From positions 1 through 50,648 of the forward strand of contig DASXMR010000096.1 in NCBI GenBank assembly GCA_036495525.1: 50,648 nt of DNA, written 5' to 3'. This stretch comes from DASXMR01 sp036495525 (GTDB taxonomy: Bacteria; Actinomycetota; Actinomycetes; Streptosporangiales; Streptosporangiaceae). The position numbers and the translations under genes were made by a program. The notes beneath the pieces are model-generated. The model was given only the letters and a program-made list of their open reading frames with translations, did no database searches and had not been told where the DNA came from. Of this stretch, positions 45,272-50,648 are shown in pieces. Within the stretch, counting starts at the first letter, position 1, and each line of letters begins with the position of its first letter.

Positions 45272-47863
45272 ATGGAACTGCTTGAGCGATCGACGTTCCT
45301 GAACACGCTGTCTGACTACGCGGCTGAGGCCCGCGCCGGCAACGGCCGGCTCGTGCTGGTCTCCGGCGAGTCGGGCATCGGCAAGACCGCGCTGCTCGAG
45401 GCCTTCCAGGCCCAGAGCCAGGGCGCCCGCTGGCTCTGGGGCGCCTGCGACGCCCTGCTGACCCCGCGCCCGCTCGGGCCGCTGTTCGACATCGCGGCAC
45501 AGGCCGGCGGGCGGCTCGCGCAGCTGTGCCGTGAGGGTGCTACCAGGGATCAGCTCCTCGAGGCGTTCCTGACCGAACTCGACACGCCGGAGGCCCTGAC
45601 CGTCGCCGTGATCGAGGATGTGCACTGGGCTGACGAGTCAACCATCGACCTGCTGACATTTGCCGGCCGGCGGCTGAGCCGGATGAAGGCGCTGGTCCTG
45701 GTCACCTACCGGGATGACGAGTTCGGCGGCGACCCGCTGGTGATGCTTCTCGGCGACCTGGCGACGCAGCGCGCCACCCGGCGCATGGCACTGCCGCCCC
45801 TGTCCGGCGACGCCGTCCGGGCGCTAGCCGGCCAGCGTGACATGGACGCCGCCGAACTGTGGCGGGTGACCGGCGGCAACCCGTTCCTGGTGTGCGAAGC
45901 CATCGAGTCAGGATGGCCCGCGATACCGGCTACGGTCCGCGACGTCGTGGGCGCCAGGCTCGCCCGCGCCACCGGCCCGGTCCGCGACTGCCTGCAGGCG
46001 GCCGCGGTCATCGGGGCCAGCACTGACCGGGACTTGCTGGCTTCGGCCCTGGACGGAGCGCCGGTACCGCTGGATGACTGCCTGCGCACCGGGCTGCTGA
46101 CGGCTGATGCGAGCTCGCTGCACTTCCGTCATGAGCTGCTCCGGATGGCGGTAGAGCAGACGCTTACGCCGCATCGCAAGAGCGAGCTGCACGCCAGGCT
46201 GCTCGCTGTGCTGCAGGGCGGCGGCGACGCTGACCCGGCCGTTCTTGCCCATCACGCTGAGGGCGCCGGAGACGGTGCTGCCATTCGCAGGCACGCCCTG
46301 GCCGCGGCCCGCCGGTCGGCCGAGCTCGGCGCGCACCGCGAGGCGGCCGTCCAGTACGAAAGGGCGCTGGCCTACGCCGACGCCGGCGACGAGCAGGCAC
46401 TAGCGGGGCTGCACGAGGGACTCGCTGCCGAGTACCTGCTGCTTGACCGGCTGGAGGAAAGCGAGGCCGCACTGCGGGCCGCGCTGCGTTGCCGCCGCGA
46501 GCTGGGTGACGACCTGCGCGTGGGCGAGAACCTCAGCGTCCTGTCCGACGTGCTCTGCTATCAGTGCCGGGGGGCGGAGAGCTGGCAGGCAGCCGAGGAG
46601 TCACTGGCGGTGCTGCGGTCGCTGCCGCCAGGGCCGGCGCTTGCCGCGGCGCACGTCGGTGCCGCTTCCGCCGCGTTCAGCGCTGGCCGGCACGCGGAGG
46701 CGTTCGACGGCCTAGCCAGCGCGACCGTGCTCGCCGAGCAGCTGGACAGCACTGAGGCCGTGAGCCTGGCCCTGCTGGCGAAGGGTGTCTTTCTGATCGA
46801 CAGCGGCCAGGACGGCATCGGCTACATCGAGCAGTCGCTCCGGCTCGCCCAGGCGGCCGGCTCGGAGCAGCGAACCTGCAGCGCTTACGTCTGCCTGCAG
46901 GATGCCTGCGTCAGCCTGCAACGGCTGACGGAGGCAGAACGCTACTTCAGCGCCGGCATGGCGATCGGCGAGCGACGCGAGCTGCGCAGCTCCACCCGGT
47001 GCATGCGAGTCGAGCACGCGGACACGCTGCTGCTGCGCGGGCAGTGGGATGAGGCCGCTGAGGTCGCCGCTGAGGTACTCGCGATTCCGGGCGTGTCACC
47101 GTGGAATCAGCTCTATCCGCTGCGCATCCTGGGCACCATCCGTGGCCGGCGCGGCGAGCGGGGCCACGCCGAGCTGCTCGACAGGTCGGCGGCGTTCGCC
47201 GCGGCCGGCGGCTCGGTGCCCTGGCTGACCCAAGTGCGCGCGGTACGAGCGGAGCTGCTGTGGCTGTCCGGCGAGCCTGAACTCGCGTGCCGTGAGGCAC
47301 GGGAGGCCTACGACCAGGCAGTCGGCCAGACCGACCTGTGGCGGCTCGGGTCGGTCGCCATCTGGCTGTCGCGCCTGGCCGGGGGCGTGGACCTGCCGGC
47401 GTCGCTGCCGGAACCGTATGCACTGGAGATCGCCGGTGACTGGGCAGGCGCCGCGCTGGCCTGGGAGCGGCTGGGCCGGACCTATGACGCGGCGCTCACC
47501 CGCGTCGTCCACTCCGCCGACGGCGCCGAGCTTCGCGGAGCGCTCGCCGTGCTGGACGACCTCGGCGCGCGGCTGACGGCCGCCGCGGCCAGGCGGCGGA
47601 TGAGGCAGCTCGGCATCACCTCGATTCCGCGCGGGCGCCGGGCCACCACCAGGGCCGCACCGGCCGGCCTCACCGCACGTGAGCAGGAAGTGCTGGCGCT
47701 GCTGTCCCAGGGCCTGCCAGACAAGCAGATCGCCAGGCAGCTGGTCATCTCAGAGCGCACCGTGCATCACCACGTCTCCGCGATCCTTGCCAAGACCGGC
47801 GCCCGGACCCGGCTCGCCGCTGCCCGCGAGGCCGAGCGGATGGGCGTCGGCGCCCAGGGCTAG
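45272..47863 (+). CDS. LAL-type LuxR transcription regulator with AAA ATPase
   Basis: Large ATP-binding LuxR-family regulator of 863 residues. Walker A GESGIGKTALLEAF lies near residues 30-43 and Walker B VAVIEDVHWADESTIDLL near 110. The middle (about 330-770) is made of TPR-like helical repeats (for example AAVQYERALAYADAGDEQAL). The C-terminus is a GerE helix-turn-helix, LTAREQEVLALLSQGLPDKQ followed by IARQLVISERTVHHHVSAIL. Such regulators often control antibiotic, catabolic or cholesterol-type clusters on binding of an inducer. No cluster is adjacent, so the target is unknown. The stop overlaps that of the convergent mntP-like gene in CTAG. Confidence 0.92.
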   Translation: MELLERSTFLNTLSDYAAEARAGNGRLVLVSGESGIGKTALLEAFQAQSQGARWLWGACDALLTPRPLGPLFDIAAQAGGRLAQLCREGATRDQLLEAFLTELDTPEALTVAVIEDVHWADESTIDLLTFAGRRLSRMKALVLVTYRDDEFGGDPLVMLLGDLATQRATRRMALPPLSGDAVRALAGQRDMDAAELWRVTGGNPFLVCEAIESGWPAIPATVRDVVGARLARATGPVRDCLQAAAVIGASTDRDLLASALDGAPVPLDDCLRTGLLTADASSLHFRHELLRMAVEQTLTPHRKSELHARLLAVLQGGGDADPAVLAHHAEGAGDGAAIRRHALAAARRSAELGAHREAAVQYERALAYADAGDEQALAGLHEGLAAEYLLLDRLEESEAALRAALRCRRELGDDLRVGENLSVLSDVLCYQCRGAESWQAAEESLAVLRSLPPGPALAAAHVGAASAAFSAGRHAEAFDGLASATVLAEQLDSTEAVSLALLAKGVFLIDSGQDGIGYIEQSLRLAQAAGSEQRTCSAYVCLQDACVSLQRLTEAERYFSAGMAIGERRELRSSTRCMRVEHADTLLLRGQWDEAAEVAAEVLAIPGVSPWNQLYPLRILGTIRGRRGERGHAELLDRSAAFAAAGGSVPWLTQVRAVRAELLWLSGEPELACREAREAYDQAVGQTDLWRLGSVAIWLSRLAGGVDLPASLPEPYALEIAGDWAGAALAWERLGRTYDAALTRVVHSADGAELRGALAVLDDLGARLTAAAARRRMRQLGITSIPRGRRATTRAAPAGLTAREQEVLALLSQGLPDKQIARQLVISERTVHHHVSAILAKTGARTRLAAAREAERMGVGAQG

Positions 47864-48420
47864 CCGGAGAGCGCTCGCTCAGCCAGCAGGTAGGCGCCGA
47901 GCAGGATCAGGGCAATGGCGGCTAGCTTCTCGGCGCGCTCGGTGAACCGTTCGCTGATGCGGCTGCCCAGAGCGAGGCCGAGCTGGCTGGCCACGAGGGC
48001 AACCAGCGCGATCGCGATGACAACCGGGACCACCGGAAGCCGGACCAGGCCGAGGCTGAAGCCGATCGCGAATTCGTCCAGGCTGATGCTGACGCCAAGA
48101 GCTATCACTGCCAGGCCTTGCGCGCTGCGGAGCCGGCCTGCCTGCTGAGCCTCGGCTGAGTCCTCGTCATGAACGAGCATGAATATGCCGAGCCCCGATA
48201 CCGCGGCCGCCGCCACATAGTCAGCCGCAGCGCCGATGACGCCGGCCAGCCCGCTGCCAGCCGCCAGGCCGATGAGCGGCATGCCCGCCTCGAAGGCCAT
48301 GAAGATCGCCGAGATGCGCAGCCGCTGCGCTGCACTGGTCAGGCCGGCCGCGCCGAGCGCTGCTGCTACCGCGAAGGAGTCAGCACCCAGCGGGAGAACG
48401 AACGCCAGCAGCCGGGCCAT
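47860..48420 (-). CDS. mntP: MntP-like manganese efflux pump
   Basis: Six-helix membrane protein of 186 residues with the two-fold MntP pattern. The acidic helix-1 motif is LPLGADSFAVAAALG and its counterpart in the second half is LGVSISLDEFAIGFSLG. These aspartates form the proposed metal path that exports Mn(II). The central loop is short and acidic (HDEDSAEAQQAG). No yybP-ykoY-type riboswitch is evident in the 36 bases to the upstream relic. It shares direction with a truncated CDF metal transporter just upstream. Related LysE-superfamily exporters cannot be excluded. Confidence 0.85.
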   Translation of the reverse strand: MARLLAFVLPLGADSFAVAAALGAAGLTSAAQRLRISAIFMAFEAGMPLIGLAAGSGLAGVIGAAADYVAAAAVSGLGIFMLVHDEDSAEAQQAGRLRSAQGLAVIALGVSISLDEFAIGFSLGLVRLPVVPVVIAIALVALVASQLGLALGSRISERFTERAEKLAAIALILLGAYLLAERALSG

Positions 48421-48456
48421 GACGCTGATTTTCGCCGCAGCCGGACGCTGCCGCGG

Positions 48457-48860
48457 CTAGGGGGCTGCCCTGGTCGCCCACGTGAGGCTGCCGGCCTCCG
48501 GGATCTGCCCGGCGATGGCGTCGGCCACCTTGCGGCCGAGGGCGTCCCCTTCGCGAGCCGTCAGCTCCGGATCGACCCAGCCCTCGATCTCCACCCGCAG
48601 GGTCCGGCCGGTCCACCGGGCGCGGGCGTGTGCGTGCACGACACCCGGAACCGAGCCGGCTGCGGCCTCGGCGGCACGGACGACCGCCGGGTCGACACCG
48701 TCGGCCAGGCGGTGCAGTACGTCCCTGGTGACCTCGTAGCCGACGTGGCAGATGAACGCGGTGATCGCGAGCCCGGCGACGGGGTCGCCCCAGGGCTGGC
48801 CGAGGGCGACTGCGATGAGGCCGGCCAGGGCTCCGGCAGAATCAGCCGGCCTGGCATGTG
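48457..48860 (-). pseudogene. Truncated CDF-family metal transporter relic
   Basis: About 134 codons equal to the last half of a cation diffusion facilitator. It begins HARPADSAGALAGLIAVALG, corresponding to helix 5, then GDPVAGLAITAFICHVGYEV (helix 6). The cytosolic domain follows, with VPGVVHAHARARWTGRTLRV and VDPELTAREGDALG. Helices 1-4, including the first metal site, are missing. Homology stops exactly at the palindrome that follows the secreted-protein gene. The reading frame continues through that palindrome to an ATG at 48894, so a shortened protein could be made but would not transport. Confidence 0.75.
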
Positions 48861-48889
48861 CGCGGGCGGGCAGCAGCTGCCCGCCCGCG
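48861..48889 (-). terminator. Palindromic terminator of the secreted-protein gene
   Basis: CGCGGGCGGGCAGC (48861-48874) and GCTGCCCGCCCGCG (48876-48889) form a perfect 14-bp arm pair around one base, 16 bases past the stop of the secreted-protein gene on the minus strand. Confidence 0.65.
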
Positions 48890-48904
48890 TACATGGTGCT
48901 GTGG

Positions 48905-49909
48905 TTACTTCTCGCGTATCGGCGATCCGGTCTGCTGTGCTTGCACGTTGGCCGCGCCAGGAACGAGGGCTGGCAGCGTCCCGTTGCCCTGGTACGGGGT
49001 CGTGTTCGGCTCGTCGATCATGAACGGCTGGAGGCCCTTCGACGTGGTGACCGTCCCGCTGAGGGCGGGCGGGACCAGGGTGCCGGCTGGCAGCCCGGCG
49101 CATGCATCCGCTGTGGCGCCCGTCTGGCAGTAGACCGCCGGGCTCACCGTCAGCGTCCCTGAGGTGACGAGCTTGGACACCTTGCCCTCAGGCGCCGGCA
49201 CATTGCCGAACCCGGCCGACGGCGTTCCCGGCACCGGCGCACCCCACCAGCAGCGGCTGTCGCTGGCAGGCGGCGTCGGGCAGGCGCCCGGCACGTCGCT
49301 GGCGGTGAGCGTCTTGACGCCACGGCTAACCGTGAACCTGGTCTGCAGGGTGGGCGCATTCGGGGTGCCCTGCCCGCTGTAGTCGAGTTGCGCCTCGTTC
49401 AGTGGCTGCAGGTTCGACAGGGACAGCGTGACCAGGTCGCACGCCAGGCCCACGTTGATCTGAGCCTGCGTCGGCGGGCAGGTCGCGTTCGCATCCGGCG
49501 CGGTGAACGCCGCCGGCACCTTGAAGGTGACGTTCAGGCTGCCGTCCGCTGCAGCGGCAACGAGGGCGAGCGAGCCCAGGTCGGTCTCGCTGAGGTTTGC
49601 GCTCGATGGGCTGACGATGGCGCCGAGCCCGCTGGTCTGGACGAGCACCAGCAGCGAGCTCGCTGGATAGCTGCCGGCCGAGCAGCTCACCGTGATCGTG
49701 GACGCCGGGGTGACGCCGTCCACGTTGGCCGGATTCGCTGGCGTTGCCGCGTTGCTGTAATTGCAGCCAGAGGTCGAGGGCGGGATGGGCGTCGCCGACG
49801 CCGCCGTGGCCTGGCCGGCAATAGCGCCGGCGACTAGGCCGAGGGTGCCGAGACAGGCGAGCGCCGCCCGCCATCGTGACCGCGTGAGCCTAGAAATGCC
49901 TCCTTGCAT
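48905..49909 (-). CDS. Secreted protein of unknown function
   Basis: A 334-residue exported protein. The signal peptide covers about 1-40 (basic RLTRSRWR, hydrophobic LACLGTLGLVAGAIAG, Ala-x-Ala near ASATP). The mature chain is rich in Thr, Ser, Pro, Ala and Asn and almost free of Lys, with about six cysteines and strand patterns such as ITVSCSAGSYPASSLLVLVQ and DGSLNVTFKVPAAF, suggesting immunoglobulin-like beta domains. The C-terminus ends in a short charged tail (GSPIREK) without a sorting signal. GGAGGA precedes the ATG at 49909. No domain was recognised. The function is unknown, and extracellular or cell-surface location is an inference. Confidence 0.7.
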   Translation of the reverse strand: MQGGISRLTRSRWRAALACLGTLGLVAGAIAGQATAASATPIPPSTSGCNYSNAATPANPANVDGVTPASTITVSCSAGSYPASSLLVLVQTSGLGAIVSPSSANLSETDLGSLALVAAAADGSLNVTFKVPAAFTAPDANATCPPTQAQINVGLACDLVTLSLSNLQPLNEAQLDYSGQGTPNAPTLQTRFTVSRGVKTLTASDVPGACPTPPASDSRCWWGAPVPGTPSAGFGNVPAPEGKVSKLVTSGTLTVSPAVYCQTGATADACAGLPAGTLVPPALSGTVTTSKGLQPFMIDEPNTTPYQGNGTLPALVPGAANVQAQQTGSPIREK

Positions 49910-50093
49910 GGGCTCCTCCAGTGAGAGCCTTGCGGCGGACCCGCCGGGATGCCGGTGACGACGTGCTGTCCGCCGGCCTCAGCCGGCCTCCGCAAGTTAC
50001 CGGGAAGTAACTAGAATACTAGGCATTCTGTGCTAATAGCCTTAATCATGTCAAGCGGCATTAGCAGTACATTTACCACCAAGGGAGCACGCA
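49910..50093. other. AT-richer promoter region of the secreted-protein gene
   Basis: This stretch is clearly poorer in G and C around 49990-50080. On the minus strand it has TTGACA near 50056-50051, a -35-like sequence, and TAGTAT and TATTCT near 50025-50015 as -10 candidates. The spacing from TTGACA to TAGTAT is too long for one promoter, so only the general promoter position is supported. No gene is seen. Confidence 0.4.
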
Positions 50094-50124
50094 GGGAGGG
50101 GCGGCCGTGATGGCGGCCCCTCCC
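50094..50124 (-). terminator. Hairpin after the protease-like gene
   Basis: GGGAGGGGC (50094-50102) pairs with GCCCCTCCC (50116-50124), and a short inner GCC/GGC pair closes the loop. It lies 19 bases beyond the stop of the gene to its right, on the minus strand. Confidence 0.6.
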
Positions 50125-50142
50125 CTGCTGCAGGGATCTGAA

Positions 50143-50648
50143 CTAGCCTCCGGCACCGTCGCTGACGCTGCCGAAGACGGTCTGATCGAACTCGTTACCG
50201 CTCTCTGTCAGCCTCAGCACGACGTCGATCTGCCAGAGCCCGGCGACCGGACTGGCACTGCTCAGCCCGGCGTCGCCAGACGGCTGACCGTTCACGGTCT
50301 GGGGCGTGGTCGCGGTGGCCACCACCGCGCCGCTGGGGTCGACCAGGAAATAGTTGTACACGTTGTCCGGACTCGCATCAGCCGTGTGGAGCCTGACGTC
50401 CAGGTCGGGCGACCCGGCCGGCACGTTGATCTCGTAGGTGTTGATCTGCCCGACGCTGCGCCCGGTCGTGCCGATAATCTGCGCCTGGAAGGAGCCGCCG
50501 CCGGGCGGGATCAGGGTCCGCCTGGCGATCGGCACCGAGTCCGCGGCTCCGTTGCTGGCGGACAGCTGCACCGACTCCGGGTGGTCGCCCGGCTCGGCCG
50601 GCATCGCGACGTTCAGCGGCACCGACACGCTGGAGCGCGCCGGGATCG
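50143..50648 (-). CDS. C-terminal end of a secreted (probably S8) peptidase, cut by the window
   Basis: The reading frame is open to the window edge, so only about the last 168 residues are seen, and the internal GTG near 50628 is not a real start. The visible part is a beta-rich domain: ARSSVSVPLNVAMPAEPGDH, then GRSVGQINTYEINVPAGSPD and VAGLWQIDVVLRLTESGNE. This resembles the C-terminal domains of actinobacterial subtilisin-like (S8) exported peptidases, where a fibronectin-like and a pre-peptidase-type domain follow the catalytic part. No catalytic residue is in view, so the protease call rests on that resemblance. Confidence 0.55.
   Translation of the reverse strand, partial: IPARSSVSVPLNVAMPAEPGDHPESVQLSASNGAADSVPIARRTLIPPGGGSFQAQIIGTTGRSVGQINTYEINVPAGSPDLDVRLHTADASPDNVYNYFLVDPSGAVVATATTPQTVNGQPSGDAGLSSASPVAGLWQIDVVLRLTESGNEFDQTVFGSVSDGAGG

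Noticed and set aside
48905..49909. Neocarzinostatin-like apoprotein for the secreted beta-rich protein
   Set aside because: Strand patterns are only generally similar and no specific signature could be placed, so it is left as unknown secreted protein.

Overview
The window is very GC-rich DNA, with third codon positions almost all G or C, many GTG starts, and gene families typical of Actinomycetota: tricorn protease, ThyX, FurA-KatG, LLM flavin oxidoreductases of the CE1758/CE1759 type, a DUF4242 nickel-binding-like protein and a LAL-type LuxR regulator. I infer a chromosomal segment of a soil-type actinomycete outside the best-known genera. I see no rRNA, tRNA, CRISPR array, intact insertion sequence or phage module.

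Layout. 1-3.6 kb: M20 amidohydrolase, a probably leaderless SAM methyltransferase, and tryptophanyl-tRNA synthetase (trpS) behind a Trp-codon leader peptide and a strong attenuator. 3.6-10.4 kb: tricorn protease, flavohemoprotein, dienelactone hydrolase and ThyX. 10.4-13 kb: a fused anthranilate synthase TrpE-TrpG, also behind a Trp-Trp leader peptide and attenuator. 13-17 kb: DUF1003 protein, FtsH and an ornithine-cyclodeaminase-family enzyme, transcribed together leftwards. 17-24.5 kb: a fused molybdenum hydroxylase, an MFS exporter with an overlapping upstream ORF, an MMPL transporter and a DUF899 protein. 24.5-30.7 kb: a three-gene overlapping membrane operon with a bPH2-like protein, a LuxR relic, a Vps62-like protein and a lipid-kinase-like protein. 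30.9-33.7 kb: furA-katG. 33.8-41.4 kb: redox enzymes (two LLM oxidoreductases, FMN reductase, VOC protein, a flavoprotein disulfide-reductase relative, a degenerate SDR), a VIT-family transporter, and a decayed drug-ABC exporter. 41.4-50.6 kb: membrane and secreted proteins, a DUF4242 protein, a LAL regulator, an MntP-like exporter, a truncated CDF relic and the 3' end of a secreted protease-like gene.

The clearest connected system is tryptophan sensing. Two operons about 10 kb apart, one charging tRNA-Trp and one starting Trp synthesis, each begin with a short leader ORF holding Trp codons, a post-Trp hairpin, an overlapping antiterminator and an intrinsic terminator. Both leader ORFs appear to start at the first transcribed base: a TANNNT -10 box ends exactly six bases before the start codon. 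The same six-base arrangement precedes the methyltransferase and tricorn genes and, imperfectly, ftsH. Ribosome-mediated attenuation of an auxiliary trpS and of trpE(G) is known in Streptomyces, so the mechanism is not new. The paired occurrence and the leaderless design are what stand out.

A second theme is local decay. A LuxR tail, the tail of a drug-ABC ATPase with a frameshifted permease, and the C-terminal half of a CDF transporter all lie between intact genes. Oxidative and metal stress functions (KatG/FurA, VIT, MntP, flavohemoprotein, DUF4242) are frequent but scattered.
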